Shown: positions 8,831-18,042 of the stretch, piece by piece | Layout: every line of letters starts with the position of its first letter | Numbering within the stretch: the first letter of the stretch is position 1 | Source: Chloroflexota bacterium | Lineage (GTDB): Bacteria; Chloroflexota; Dehalococcoidia; Tepidiformales; Tepidiformaceae | Assembly (NCBI GenBank): GCA_016234445.1 | Contig: JACRBT010000002.1 | Span: forward strand, 62,001 to 126,000 | Length of the DNA: 64,000 nucleotides | Reading direction: 5' to 3' | Made by a program: the position numbers and the translations under genes | Notes under the pieces: model-generated | Told to the model about the DNA's origin: nothing | The model's database searches: none | The model's input: the letters and a program-made list of their open reading frames with translations, nothing else

Positions 8831-9202
8831 GTGTACGAATTCGGGCACATCGGCATCCTCGTCATCATTGCCCTGGTCTTCCCGCTTGGCGCGGTGGTGA
8901 CGTCGTGGGCGCTGCGGTTCGTCCGGATCCGGCCGAACCCGGCCTCGAACTCGGTGATGGAAGACACCTACGAGTGCGGCCTTCGCACCGAGGGCCCGAG
9001 CCTCGTCCAGTTCAACTTCCGCTTCTACTACATCGCCCTGCTCTTCGTCCTCTTCGACGTGGAAATCATCTTCCTGTTCCCCTGGGCGCTGGTCTTCGAC
9101 AAGATCGGCTGGCAGGGCTACGTGGAAGGCCTCGGGTTCATCGGCATCCTCTGCCTGGGCATCCTCTACGCGTGGCGCAAGCGCGCCCTGGAGTGGCGCT
9201 GA
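8831..9202 (+). CDS. nuoA: NADH-quinone oxidoreductase subunit A
   Basis: Small membrane subunit of complex I (123 aa) next to the quinone site. It has three hydrophobic helices, the loop MEDTYECGLRTEG with the conserved Cys, and the second-helix motif FDVEIIFLFPWA with conserved acidic residues. The start is GTG with only a weak ribosome site. Its stop and the nuoC ATG overlap as TGATG. In the usual order nuoB should follow, but here nuoC follows directly. Confidence 0.95.
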   Translation: MYEFGHIGILVIIALVFPLGAVVTSWALRFVRIRPNPASNSVMEDTYECGLRTEGPSLVQFNFRFYYIALLFVLFDVEIIFLFPWALVFDKIGWQGYVEGLGFIGILCLGILYAWRKRALEWR

Positions 9203-9729
9203 TGCCCACCCGCGAATGGACCGGCGAGGAGGTGGCTGCGGCCGCCGAGCGGCTCGTGCCCGGCTCTGTCGCCCGGACGACGGCCGGCGCCTGTTACCTG
9301 AAGGCCGAGAAGCTGGTCGAGGCGATCGAGGCGCTGCGCTCGTCGCCGGACACGGATTTCGTCCACCTGACGAACCTCTGCGGGGTGGACTACTGGGACC
9401 ATTTCGAGGTGGTCTACCATCTCCAGTCGTTCGTACGGAACCAGATCTGCTGCCTGAAGATCGAGGTCTGGGACCGCGAGAAGGCAGTGGCGCCAAGCGT
9501 CGTGCCGGTCTTCCACGGGGCCTGGATGCAGGAGTGCGAAGCCTATGACCTCCTGGGGATCCGGTTCGAGGGGCACCCGAACCTGCACCGGATCTTCCTC
9601 TGGGAGGGCTACCCTGGCTGGCCCCTGCGGAAGGACTTCCTTTCGATGCCGGGCGGTCTCCAGCCGGGCCTGAACGAGTTCGCGGGGACCGCGCGGCGGC
9701 CGGAGCCGGCGACGAGGCTGGTGCAATGA
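9202..9729 (+). CDS. nuoC: NADH-quinone oxidoreductase subunit C
   Basis: Hydrophilic 30 kDa-type subunit of the complex I peripheral arm, 175 aa. Recognised by FVHLTNLCGVDYWDHFEVVYHL, the signature GAWMQECEAYDLLGIRFEGHP and LRKDF near the end. The ATG overlaps the nuoA stop. It is not fused to NuoD as in E. coli. Its normal contact partner NuoB is not encoded next to it. Confidence 0.94.
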   Translation: MPTREWTGEEVAAAAERLVPGSVARTTAGACYLKAEKLVEAIEALRSSPDTDFVHLTNLCGVDYWDHFEVVYHLQSFVRNQICCLKIEVWDREKAVAPSVVPVFHGAWMQECEAYDLLGIRFEGHPNLHRIFLWEGYPGWPLRKDFLSMPGGLQPGLNEFAGTARRPEPATRLVQ

Positions 9730-10835
9730 CGGACGCGATCAAGACCGAACCGTTCGTCCTCAACATCGGGCCGCAGCACCCTTCGACGCACGGCGTCTTC
9801 CGGATCAAGGTGACCGTCGACGGCGAGAAGGTGCTCGACGCCGAGATGGTGATGGGCTACCTCCATCGGTCGATGGAGAAGCTGGCCGAAGAGCGCACTT
9901 ACACCCAGAACATCCCCTTTACCGACCGCACCGACTACCTGAGCTCGATGGCGAACAACCTGGGCTACTGCCTGGCGGTGGAGAAGCTGGCGGGCATCGG
10001 CGTCCCCGCCCGGGGCGACGCGATCCGCGTGATCATGGCGGAGCTGCAGCGCCTGGCGAGCCACTGCATGGCCGTGGGGGCGTTCACGAACGACACGGGC
10101 GCCTGGCAGACACCGGTCATGTGGGCCTTCCGTGAGCGCGAAAAGATCCTGGACATCTTCGAGATGACCTGCGGCGCCCGCCTCACCTGCAACTACATGC
10201 GCATCGGCGGCGTCGCCTTCGATCTCCCGGCGGCGTTCGAACCGGCGGTCCGGAAGCTGCTCAGGGAACTGGTGCCGTTCATCGACGAGATGGAAGGGCT
10301 CCTCGTCGGCAACGAGATCTTCCTCGCCCGGACGCGCGGGGTTGGCGTGCTGACGCCGGAGCAGGCGACGAACGCGAGCCTTTCGGGGCCGCTCCTGCGG
10401 GGCTCGGGCATCGCCTGGGACCTCCGCAAGGCCGACCCCTACTGCGGCTACGAGCAGTACGACTTCGACATCCCGATTGGGTACCAGGGCGACAGCTTCG
10501 ACCGCTTCATCGTGCGGATCGAAGAGATGCGCCAGAGCATCAAGATCATCAAGCAGGCGCTCGACGGGCTGCCGGGCGGGCCGCACAGCACGCAGGTGCC
10601 GCTGGCGCTGCGGCCGCCCCAGGGCGAGGCCTACGCCCGTGTCGAAGGCTCCCGCGGGGAACTTGGCTACTACCTCGTGAGCGACGACGGCCCTTCGCCC
10701 TATCGCTTCCACATCCGCGCCCCCAGCTTCATCAACCTCAGCGCGCTGAAGGAAATGACCGTGGGCGGCACGGTCGCAGACGCGATTGTCGTGCTCGGCT
10801 CGATCGACGTCGTCGTCGGGGAGATTGACCGCTGA
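9726..10835 (+). CDS. nuoD: NADH-quinone oxidoreductase subunit D
   Basis: 49 kDa subunit (369 aa) that forms the quinone pocket with NuoB. GPQHPSTHGVFRIKV holds the conserved His of the quinone site, and MGYLHRSMEKLAEERTY, SMANNLGYCLAVEKL and the C-terminal RAPSFINLSALKEM are family blocks. The C-terminus ends SIDVVVGEIDR, as usual. It overlaps nuoC by 4 bp and nuoH by 1 bp. Confidence 0.95.
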   Translation: MTDAIKTEPFVLNIGPQHPSTHGVFRIKVTVDGEKVLDAEMVMGYLHRSMEKLAEERTYTQNIPFTDRTDYLSSMANNLGYCLAVEKLAGIGVPARGDAIRVIMAELQRLASHCMAVGAFTNDTGAWQTPVMWAFREREKILDIFEMTCGARLTCNYMRIGGVAFDLPAAFEPAVRKLLRELVPFIDEMEGLLVGNEIFLARTRGVGVLTPEQATNASLSGPLLRGSGIAWDLRKADPYCGYEQYDFDIPIGYQGDSFDRFIVRIEEMRQSIKIIKQALDGLPGGPHSTQVPLALRPPQGEAYARVEGSRGELGYYLVSDDGPSPYRFHIRAPSFINLSALKEMTVGGTVADAIVVLGSIDVVVGEIDR

Positions 10836-12103
10836 TGGCCCTCCCGACGCTGGTCACTGAACACTGGTACGACCTTCGCGACCTTTCGAACCTCTCGCGG
10901 GAGATCCTCGAAGGCGCCGACAAGATCCTCCCGCACGGGATTGTCTACGTGCTGGCGGCGCTCATCGGCTTCGTGGCGAGCTTCCTCATCTTCGTCCTGC
11001 CGTCGCAGCTGATCGTCGGCGTCTACGGCGAGCGCAAGCTCATCGGGCGGATGCAGTCGCGCTACGGGCCAAACCGGGTCGGCCCCTTCGGGCTGCTCCA
11101 GCCGATCGCGGACGCGATCAAGCTGATGCAGAAGGAAGCGCTGACGCCGAAGGGCGCGGACCGGGCGGTGATGTACCTGGCGCCGATCATCTTCGTGGCG
11201 CCGGCGGTGTTGTTGTTCGCGGTCATCCCCTTCGGGCCGAAGATGATCCTCGCCGACATCAACCCGGCGCTGCTCTATTTCCTCGCCGTGTCGTCGTTGC
11301 CGGTGCTGGCGGCGTTCATGGCCGGGTGGAGCGCGAACAACAAGTACAGCCTCTTCGGGGCGATGCGGATCGTGGCGATGTCGATCAGCTACGAGGTGCC
11401 GCTGGTGCTGGCGCTGCTCGGCGTGGTCCTCTTCACGGGGACCACGAGCCTGCAGGAGATGGTCCTCTGGCAGAAGCACTTCGACATCTGGATCGTCTTC
11501 CTCCAGCCACTGGCGCTGGCGATCTACTTCATCGCGGTGAGCGCGGAGCTGAACCGCACGCCCACCGACATCGCCGAGGCCGAGTCGGAGATCGTCGCCG
11601 GCTACCTGACCGAGTACTCGGGCATGAAGTGGGGCCTGTTCTACGGCATGGACATCGGCTACGCGCTGGCGGCCTCGGCCTTTGCGGCGACGGTCTTCCT
11701 CGGCGGCTGGTCGATGTTTGGGCTCGACAAATGGGTGCCGCCCTGGATGATCATCATCGGCAAGACCCACCTTTTCTACTTCGTCTTCATCTGGACACGG
11801 GGGACGCTCCCGCGGCTCCGGATCGACCAGCTGATGGCGTTCGCGTGGAAGTTCATGCTGCCGGTGGCGCTGCTGAACCTCGTGCTGGTGGCGACGGAGC
11901 GGATGCTCTGGGTGGAGCAGGAGCTCGACGACAGCTACCTCTACATCTTTGCGGTCGTGAACATCTGGGCGGCGCTGGGCGCGATCTGGGCGTGGTCGCG
12001 GTTCCTCGGCTACCGGCCGGAGCGCAACCCGGTCCGGGCGCGGCTGGTGAACGAAGCGGGCGGGTACGTCCCGGTCCCGGAAGCGGCGAAGGGGGGCAAG
12101 TGA
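10835..12103 (+). CDS. nuoH: NADH-quinone oxidoreductase subunit H
   Basis: Membrane subunit (422 aa, about eight helices) that joins the quinone cavity to the proton channels. The blocks GVYGERKLIGRMQSRYGPN, GPFGLLQPIADAIKLMQKE and AEAESEIVAGYLTEYSG carry the charged residues of the E-channel. An N-terminal extension of about 40 residues precedes the first helix. The ATG overlaps the nuoD stop as TGATG. NuoI, which normally comes next, is absent. Confidence 0.95.
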   Translation: MALPTLVTEHWYDLRDLSNLSREILEGADKILPHGIVYVLAALIGFVASFLIFVLPSQLIVGVYGERKLIGRMQSRYGPNRVGPFGLLQPIADAIKLMQKEALTPKGADRAVMYLAPIIFVAPAVLLFAVIPFGPKMILADINPALLYFLAVSSLPVLAAFMAGWSANNKYSLFGAMRIVAMSISYEVPLVLALLGVVLFTGTTSLQEMVLWQKHFDIWIVFLQPLALAIYFIAVSAELNRTPTDIAEAESEIVAGYLTEYSGMKWGLFYGMDIGYALAASAFAATVFLGGWSMFGLDKWVPPWMIIIGKTHLFYFVFIWTRGTLPRLRIDQLMAFAWKFMLPVALLNLVLVATERMLWVEQELDDSYLYIFAVVNIWAALGAIWAWSRFLGYRPERNPVRARLVNEAGGYVPVPEAAKGGK

Positions 12104-12618
12104 TGGAGGGCTTCGGGGTCAACTTCGCCTTCTGGACGCTCTCGGCCGTGACGCTCGGCGCTGCTGGCGGGGTCGTCGTTTCGCGAAACCTGCTCCACGC
12201 GGTGCTGTTCCTCATCCTCGCGTTCATCGGCGTGGCTGGCTTCTTCGTGTTGCTCTCGGCCGAGTTCATCGCGATGGCGCAGGTGATCATCTACGTCGGG
12301 GCGATCTCGGTGCTGGTGCTCTTCGCGGTGCTGCTCACGCCGCGGGCGGGCCGCGACAACGGCGAGACGGCGATGGCCCTGCCAGCGTTGCTCCTCGCGA
12401 TCGCGGTGGCAACGGTGTTCATCTTCGTGGTCAACGACACCAACTGGACGACGGTGGCCAAGTCGCCGGAGCTGGCGACGGCCGAGCTCGGGACGGCATT
12501 GCTGTCGACCTGGGTGCTGCCGTTCGAACTCGCTTCCGTGCTGCTGACCGCTGCGCTGGTCGGGGCGATCATGCTGGTCCGGAGCCGCGAAGAGGAAGCG
12601 GAGGACGCGCTCGCATGA
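12103..12618 (+). CDS. nuoJ: NADH-quinone oxidoreductase subunit J
   Basis: Five-helix membrane subunit of complex I (171 aa). The segment IAMAQVIIYVGAISVLVLFAV contains the conserved TM3 with its pi-bulge (the motif is VQVIIYVGAI in most homologs, read here as AQVIIYVGAI). The start overlaps the nuoH stop as TGATG and the stop overlaps nuoK by 4 bp. Confidence 0.94.
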   Translation: MEGFGVNFAFWTLSAVTLGAAGGVVVSRNLLHAVLFLILAFIGVAGFFVLLSAEFIAMAQVIIYVGAISVLVLFAVLLTPRAGRDNGETAMALPALLLAIAVATVFIFVVNDTNWTTVAKSPELATAELGTALLSTWVLPFELASVLLTAALVGAIMLVRSREEEAEDALA

Positions 12619-12929
12619 CGCTCGAACTCGAACACTTCCTCACTGTTGGCGCGCTCCTCTTCTCGCTGGGGCTCTTCGTGGCGCTGAGCAAGCGCAACGC
12701 CATCGGCGTGCTGATGGGCGTGGAACTGATGCTCAACGCGGTCAACCTGACGCTCCTGTCGTTCTCGCGGTTCTCCGTGAGCGAACGGCCGGTGGCGGGC
12801 CAAACCTTCGTCGTCTTCGTCATCACGGTTGCGGCGGCCGAAGCCGCGGTGGCGCTCGCGCTCGCCGTCTCGGTCTACCGCAACCGCCAAACGGTCGACA
12901 TCGACCGAATCAACCTGTTGAAGTCGTAA
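12615..12929 (+). CDS. nuoK: NADH-quinone oxidoreductase subunit K
   Basis: Three-helix membrane subunit (104 aa, normal length). GVLMGVELMLNAVNL carries the conserved Glu of TM2, and VITVAAAEAAVALALAVSVYR the second Glu of TM3, both part of the central proton path. It overlaps nuoJ by 4 bp. A small extra gene separates it from nuoL. Confidence 0.94.
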   Translation: MTLELEHFLTVGALLFSLGLFVALSKRNAIGVLMGVELMLNAVNLTLLSFSRFSVSERPVAGQTFVVFVITVAAAEAAVALALAVSVYRNRQTVDIDRINLLKS

Positions 12930-12933
12930 GCCT

Positions 12934-13131
12934 ATGTGGGTCGAATTCATGTCCGTCCGAAACGCCTACCTGGCAGAGACCTGGCGCGAGCTTTTCGCCG
13001 CCGAGGGTCTTTCCGTGCGCATCATCCCGCCGATCGGCCGGGGCGAGGCGGCGGCGATGACCGACCCGCGCACCCTTTACGTCCCCACGGGCAAGGCCCA
13101 CGTCGCCCGCGAAATCCTGAGGAAGATCTAG
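12934..13131 (+). CDS. Small protein inserted in the nuo operon, DUF2007-like
   Basis: A 65 aa soluble protein starting 4 bp after nuoK and ending 3 bp before nuoL. The pattern MSVRNAYLAETWRELFAAEG, then LSVRIIPPIGRGEAAAM, RTLYVPTGKAHVAREILRKI resembles the short alpha/beta fold of DUF2007 'putative signal transducing' proteins, where a residue stretch begins with a helix that picks an element 'inserted' before a beta strand. The match is by eye only. Its position inside a tightly coupled operon implies it is made together with complex I and may help assembly or regulation. A second in-frame ATG six codons downstream is also possible as the start. Confidence 0.65.
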   Translation: MWVEFMSVRNAYLAETWRELFAAEGLSVRIIPPIGRGEAAAMTDPRTLYVPTGKAHVAREILRKI

Positions 13132-13134
13132 CCC

Positions 13135-15102
13135 ATGCCCTTCCTCCTGGCCGAAACCGTGACCGCAGCCCCCGACGTCGAAGAGTGGATGCTCTGGGCG
13201 ATCCTCCTGAGCCCGCTCATCGCCTGGGGACTGATCGTGCTTTATTTCCGGAAGCTGCCCGCGATCGCCGGATACCTCGCGATCGCGGGCGTTGGCGCCG
13301 CCTGCGTGATGTCGTTCGTGGCGTTCTTCGCGACGGTCGACGCCGACGGGGCGATCCTCCAGCACACGCACGAGTGGTTCACGGCGGGGCCGCTGACGGT
13401 GAACCTGGGCGTCCGGCTGGACGGCCTGACGGCGGTGATGCTGGTGGTGGTGACCACGGTCTCGCTGCTGGTGCAGGTGTATTCGAACGGGTACATGGCC
13501 GGCGACCCGGGCTACGGGCGCTACTTCGCGCACATGTGCCTGTTCACGACGTCGATGCTTGGCCTCGTCCTGGCGGACAACCTCTTCATGCTCTTCATCT
13601 TCTGGGAGCTGGTGGGCCTGAGCAGCTACCTGCTGATCGGTTTCTGGTTCCACAAGCCGAGTGCCGCCGCGGCCGCGAAGAAGGCGTTCATCGTCACGCG
13701 CATCGGCGACCTCGGGCTGCTTGCGGCGCTGCTGCTGGTGTGGACGCGGGCGGACACTTTCGACATCGCGGCCATCCAGGAATGGGCAGCGAGTGGCAGC
13801 CCCGAAGGCTACATCGTCACGCTCTTCGCCCTTGGCATCTTTGCGGGGGCGGCGGGCAAGAGCGCCCAGTTCCCGCTCCACGTCTGGCTGCCGGACGCGA
13901 TGGAGGGCCCGACGCCGGTCTCGGCCCTCATCCATGCGGCGACGATGGTGGCGGCGGGCGTCTACCTCGTGGCGCGGTTCTTCCCCGTCTTCGAAGCCTC
14001 GCACGACGCGGCGCAGACCGTCGCCTGGATTGGGGCGATCACGGCCATCGTGGCGGCGACGATTGCGCTGGTCCAGACGGACTTCAAGCGGGTGCTGGCC
14101 TATTCGACGGTGAGCCAGCTCGGCTACATGATGCTGGCCCTCGGCGCCTTCGGGTACGTGGCGGCGATCTTCCACCTCTTCACGCACGCCTTCTTCAAGG
14201 CGCTCCTCTTCCTCGGAAGCGGCTCCGTGAACCACTCCACGAACACCTTCGACATGCGGAAGATGGGCGGGCTCCGGAAGCACATGCCGATCACCTTCTG
14301 GACGTTCGTGATCGGCTCGCTCAGCCTCTCGGGCATCTTCCCGTTGGCGGGGTTCTGGTCGAAGGACGAGATCCTGCTGGACGCGTGGAGGGAGAACCGG
14401 GGACTCTGGGTCTGCGCCTTCGTCGTCGCCTTCCTGACGGCGTTCTACATGTTCCGGGCCATCTTCCTGACCTTCTTCGGGACGTATAAGGGCGGCGAGC
14501 CCGTGGACCACCACGACGAGGACTCGCACTTCCACGGCGACCCCGCCCACCCGCACGAGTCGCCGTGGGTGATGACGGCGCCGCTGCTGATCCTTGCGGT
14601 GCCGGCGATCGCGGCGGGCTGGCTCAACATCAGCGGGGGACCGATCGACAGCTGGTTCGCGGACCTGCTGAACGGCGCCCTTCCGCACGTCCACGAACAC
14701 GGGAGCGCCTTCGAGTGGGGGATCGCGCTGAGTTCCTCCGCGGTGGCCCTTGCCGGGATCGGGCTCGCGTGGGTCATCTACTACAAGCGCTGGGTCACCT
14801 CGAAGTCCATCCGCGACGTCGCCCTGCCTGTTTCCGTGGTCTTCGAAAACAAGTACTTCCTGGACCGGCTGTACGAGGACTTCTTCGTGCGGACGGTGCT
14901 GCAGCGCGGCTGGAACCGGCTGTTGGAGCTGAACGACAAGTACGTGGTGGACGGCGCCGTCAACGGGGCCGGGACCTCGGCCCGGTGGGTGAGCGGCCAG
15001 CTCCGCGCCATCCAGAACGGGCAAATGCAAACGTATGGCATCGGCATTGCTGCCGGCGTCGTCATCGTGGTCGTCGCGGTGTTCGCGGCGAACCCGCTGT
15101 AG
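13135..15102 (+). CDS. nuoL: NADH-quinone oxidoreductase subunit L
   Basis: Distal antiporter-like proton-pumping subunit (655 aa, full length). Key blocks are MLFIFWELVGLSSYLLIGFW with the conserved Glu, FPLHVWLPDAMEGPTPVSAL with the channel Lys/His region, and LALGAFGYVAAIFHLFTHAFFKALLFL. A His- and Asp-rich cytoplasmic or periplasmic loop lies at about residues 455-480. The C-terminal half includes the lateral helix expected in NuoL and a final anchor helix. Confidence 0.95.
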   Translation: MPFLLAETVTAAPDVEEWMLWAILLSPLIAWGLIVLYFRKLPAIAGYLAIAGVGAACVMSFVAFFATVDADGAILQHTHEWFTAGPLTVNLGVRLDGLTAVMLVVVTTVSLLVQVYSNGYMAGDPGYGRYFAHMCLFTTSMLGLVLADNLFMLFIFWELVGLSSYLLIGFWFHKPSAAAAAKKAFIVTRIGDLGLLAALLLVWTRADTFDIAAIQEWAASGSPEGYIVTLFALGIFAGAAGKSAQFPLHVWLPDAMEGPTPVSALIHAATMVAAGVYLVARFFPVFEASHDAAQTVAWIGAITAIVAATIALVQTDFKRVLAYSTVSQLGYMMLALGAFGYVAAIFHLFTHAFFKALLFLGSGSVNHSTNTFDMRKMGGLRKHMPITFWTFVIGSLSLSGIFPLAGFWSKDEILLDAWRENRGLWVCAFVVAFLTAFYMFRAIFLTFFGTYKGGEPVDHHDEDSHFHGDPAHPHESPWVMTAPLLILAVPAIAAGWLNISGGPIDSWFADLLNGALPHVHEHGSAFEWGIALSSSAVALAGIGLAWVIYYKRWVTSKSIRDVALPVSVVFENKYFLDRLYEDFFVRTVLQRGWNRLLELNDKYVVDGAVNGAGTSARWVSGQLRAIQNGQMQTYGIGIAAGVVIVVVAVFAANPL

Positions 15103-15112
15103 GAGGGGCGCG

Positions 15113-16576
15113 GTGGAACTGACGATCCTTGTCTTCCTGCCCGCCGCCGCCGGCGTCCTGGCGTTGCTCCTGCCGAAGCAGTACGAGGGCTACGCGAAGT
15201 ACATCGCCTTGCTCGGGAGCCTGGCGGCCCTCGCGCTCTCCATCTACCTCTTCTTCGACTTCGACAGTGGCGCCGGCGGCTTCCAGTACGTCGTCAACGA
15301 GGACTGGGTCGACGTCGGCGCCTTCAACCTCCGCTACCACCTCGGCGTCGACGGGCTGAGCATGCCGCTCGTCGTCCTGACCACCTGCCTGACGCTGGCC
15401 TCGGTGCTGGTCTCGTTCAGCGTGACCCAGCGGCAGCGGGCCTACTACGCCTGCCTGATGATCCTGAGCACGTCGGTCCTGGGCGTGTTCACGGCCCTGG
15501 ACTTCATGCTCTTCTTTCTTTTCTGGGAGCTGGAACTCTTCCCGATGTTCCTCCTCATCGCCGTCTGGGGGTCCGGGCGGAAGGAGTACTCGGCGACGAA
15601 GTTCGTGCTCTACACAATCGCCGGCTCCGCCTTCATGCTCGTCGGCATCCTGACGCTGGCGTTCAGCGCGAACACCTTCGACATCGTCCAGCTGGGGCAG
15701 CAGGCGTCGTTCGAGAACCCGGTGATCCCCCTGGGGCTGGCGTTCTTCTTCCTGCTCGTGGGCTTCGCGGTGAAGCTACCTATCGTACCGCTGCACACCT
15801 GGCTCCCGGACGCCCACAGCGACGCCCCGACCGCGGTCTCGGTGATGCTGGCAGGCGTGCTCCTGAAGATGGGCGGCTACGGCATCCTCCGGATGTGCGT
15901 CACGATCCTTCCCGAGCAGGCCGACGACTACAGCATCTGGTTCGCCGCGGTGGGCGCGGTGAGCGTGCTCTACGGGGCGTTCATCACGCTGCGGCAGACG
16001 GACGTGAAGCGGCTGATCGCCTACTCCTCGGTGAGCCACATGGGGCTGGTGCTCCTCGGGATCGGCGCGCTCGGGCAGACGGGAATGGTCGGCGCGACCT
16101 ACCAGATGCTCGCGCACGGCGTCGTGACGGGCCTCCTCTTCGTGATGGTGGGCCTGATGTACGAACGGACCCACACGCGCGAAATCAGCCGCCTCGGCGG
16201 GCTCGCGCGGCAGATGCCCCTGATCACGACCGGGTTGGTGTTCGCGGGCTTCGCCAGCCTCGGGCTGCCGGCCCTGGCCGGGTTCGTGGCCGAGGTCACG
16301 GTCTTCCTGGGGACGTTCCAGCGCTACGAATGGGCGGTGCTGATGTCGATCTTCGGCGTCGTGCTCTCGGCCGGGTACATCCTCTGGACGCTCCAGCGGG
16401 TGGTCTTCGGGCCGGTGCGGCATGAATGGGACGGCGTGACCGACCAGAAGCAGTGGTGGGAGCACTCCGTGGTCCTGGGGCTGGCCTCGCTCGTGGTCCT
16501 GCTCGGGGTGTATCCCGCGATCGTGATGGACATGCTGAACCCGGCGATCCAGGGCATCGTGGAGAGGGTGGGCTGA
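15113..16576 (+). CDS. nuoM: NADH-quinone oxidoreductase subunit M
   Basis: Antiporter-like proton-pumping subunit (487 aa). The frame is open upstream into nuoL, but a GTG preceded by AGGAGG at 15101-15106 gives the expected N-terminus VELTILVFLPAAAGV. Blocks: LFWELELFPMFLLIAVWG with the conserved Glu and PLHTWLPDAHSDAPTAVSVM with the channel residues. The stop overlaps nuoN as TGATG. Confidence 0.95.
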   Translation: MELTILVFLPAAAGVLALLLPKQYEGYAKYIALLGSLAALALSIYLFFDFDSGAGGFQYVVNEDWVDVGAFNLRYHLGVDGLSMPLVVLTTCLTLASVLVSFSVTQRQRAYYACLMILSTSVLGVFTALDFMLFFLFWELELFPMFLLIAVWGSGRKEYSATKFVLYTIAGSAFMLVGILTLAFSANTFDIVQLGQQASFENPVIPLGLAFFFLLVGFAVKLPIVPLHTWLPDAHSDAPTAVSVMLAGVLLKMGGYGILRMCVTILPEQADDYSIWFAAVGAVSVLYGAFITLRQTDVKRLIAYSSVSHMGLVLLGIGALGQTGMVGATYQMLAHGVVTGLLFVMVGLMYERTHTREISRLGGLARQMPLITTGLVFAGFASLGLPALAGFVAEVTVFLGTFQRYEWAVLMSIFGVVLSAGYILWTLQRVVFGPVRHEWDGVTDQKQWWEHSVVLGLASLVVLLGVYPAIVMDMLNPAIQGIVERVG

Positions 16577-18039
16577 TGGACGGCATCGACATCGTTGGCC
16601 CGCAGGTAGCCGTCCTCGGAGGCGCCGGCCTCATCCTCCTCGTCGACGCACTCTTCCCGCAGCAACGAAAGCTGCTTCCGTACATTGCGCTCGTCGCGCT
16701 GGCGGCTTCTGCCCTCTGGACGACGTCGTGGGTGAGCCGGGACGAGTACGGTGCGGCCTTCGACGGCACGCTCATGCTCGACAAGTACGCGGTCTTCTTC
16801 TACTACCTCTTCGCCGGGATCACGGCGACGGTGGTGCTTGCCTCGATTGACTGGGTCGACCGCGAAGGGCGCGGGCAGGGCGAGTATTATGCCCTCGTCC
16901 TCACCACCTGCTCGGGGCTGATGTTCCTCTCGGCTTCACGCGACCTGATCACGATCTTCGTGTCGCTGGAGTTGTCGTCGATCCCGCAGTACATCCTCGC
17001 CGGGTGGGGGAAAGACCAGCGTTCGAGCGAAGCGGGCTTGAAGTACCTTCTCCTCGGGGCGGTCGCTTCGTCGCTCCTGCTGTACGGGATGGCGCTGCTC
17101 TACGGTTTCAGCGGGAGCACGTTGCTGCCGGAGATCGCGACAGCTATCCGCGACGGCGGCGAGGCGAACCGGTCGCTGCTGATCCTCGCGTCGGTCCTCC
17201 TGATCGCGGGTTTCGGCTTCAAGATGGCGATCGTACCGTTCCAGATGTGGGTGCCGGACGTCTACCAGGGGGCGCCCACGCCGGTGGCCGCGTTCCTCTC
17301 GGTCGGCTCCAAGGCGGCGGCGTTCGCGGTGATCACGCGCGTCTTCATGGAAGGGCTCGCGCCGAAGTTCCTGAGCGACGACTGGTCGATGATCTTCGCG
17401 GTGATCGCGGCGGTCTCCATGACCGTGGGGAACGTGATGGCGATCGTCCAGACCGACATCAAGCGGATGCTGGGGTATTCGTCCGTGGCGCAGGCGGGCA
17501 CGTTCCTGATCGGGCTGGCCGCGATCTCGGCCGGTGGCGCGGACGAGTTCACCCTCGGCGCCAGCGGCGTGCTCCTCTTCCTCGCGGCTTATGCGTTCAC
17601 GAACCTCGGGGCGTTCATCGCGATCATCGCCATCTCCCAGAAACTGGGAAGCGACCAGATCAAGGACTACGCCGGGATGTGGAGGCGGTCGCCCCTGCTC
17701 ACGCTGGCGCTCGGCATCTGCCTGGTGTCGTTGACCGGCATCCCGCCGACGGTCGGGTTCTGGGGGAAGATGTACATCTTCAACGCCGGTATCCACGCGG
17801 ACCTCGCCTGGCTGGTCGTCATCGGTGTGCTGAACAGCGTCGTCTCCGGCTACTACTACCTGAGCGTTGCGCGGCAGATGTTCCTCGGCGACCCCGAAAG
17901 CGAGGAACCTGTGGGCGCCTCGCCGGCCCTGATGCTGGCCCTGACCGCGGCGACGGCCGGGGTGCTGGTGTTCGGCGTCATCCCGATGCCGCTGATCGAT
18001 GCGGCCCGGGACGCTGTGGCTACCCTGGCTATCGGGTAG
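16576..18039 (+). CDS. nuoN: NADH-quinone oxidoreductase subunit N
   Basis: Third antiporter-like subunit (487 aa). It has VSLELSSIPQYILAG with the conserved Glu and FQMWVPDVYQGAPTPVAAFL in the channel helix. The ATG overlaps the nuoM stop; a longer in-frame reading into nuoM is not needed. It is the last nuo gene, and ybeY starts 3 bp after its stop, so read-through into the next gene is likely. Confidence 0.95.
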   Translation: MDGIDIVGPQVAVLGGAGLILLVDALFPQQRKLLPYIALVALAASALWTTSWVSRDEYGAAFDGTLMLDKYAVFFYYLFAGITATVVLASIDWVDREGRGQGEYYALVLTTCSGLMFLSASRDLITIFVSLELSSIPQYILAGWGKDQRSSEAGLKYLLLGAVASSLLLYGMALLYGFSGSTLLPEIATAIRDGGEANRSLLILASVLLIAGFGFKMAIVPFQMWVPDVYQGAPTPVAAFLSVGSKAAAFAVITRVFMEGLAPKFLSDDWSMIFAVIAAVSMTVGNVMAIVQTDIKRMLGYSSVAQAGTFLIGLAAISAGGADEFTLGASGVLLFLAAYAFTNLGAFIAIIAISQKLGSDQIKDYAGMWRRSPLLTLALGICLVSLTGIPPTVGFWGKMYIFNAGIHADLAWLVVIGVLNSVVSGYYYLSVARQMFLGDPESEEPVGASPALMLALTAATAGVLVFGVIPMPLIDAARDAVATLAIG

Positions 18040-18042
18040 GCT

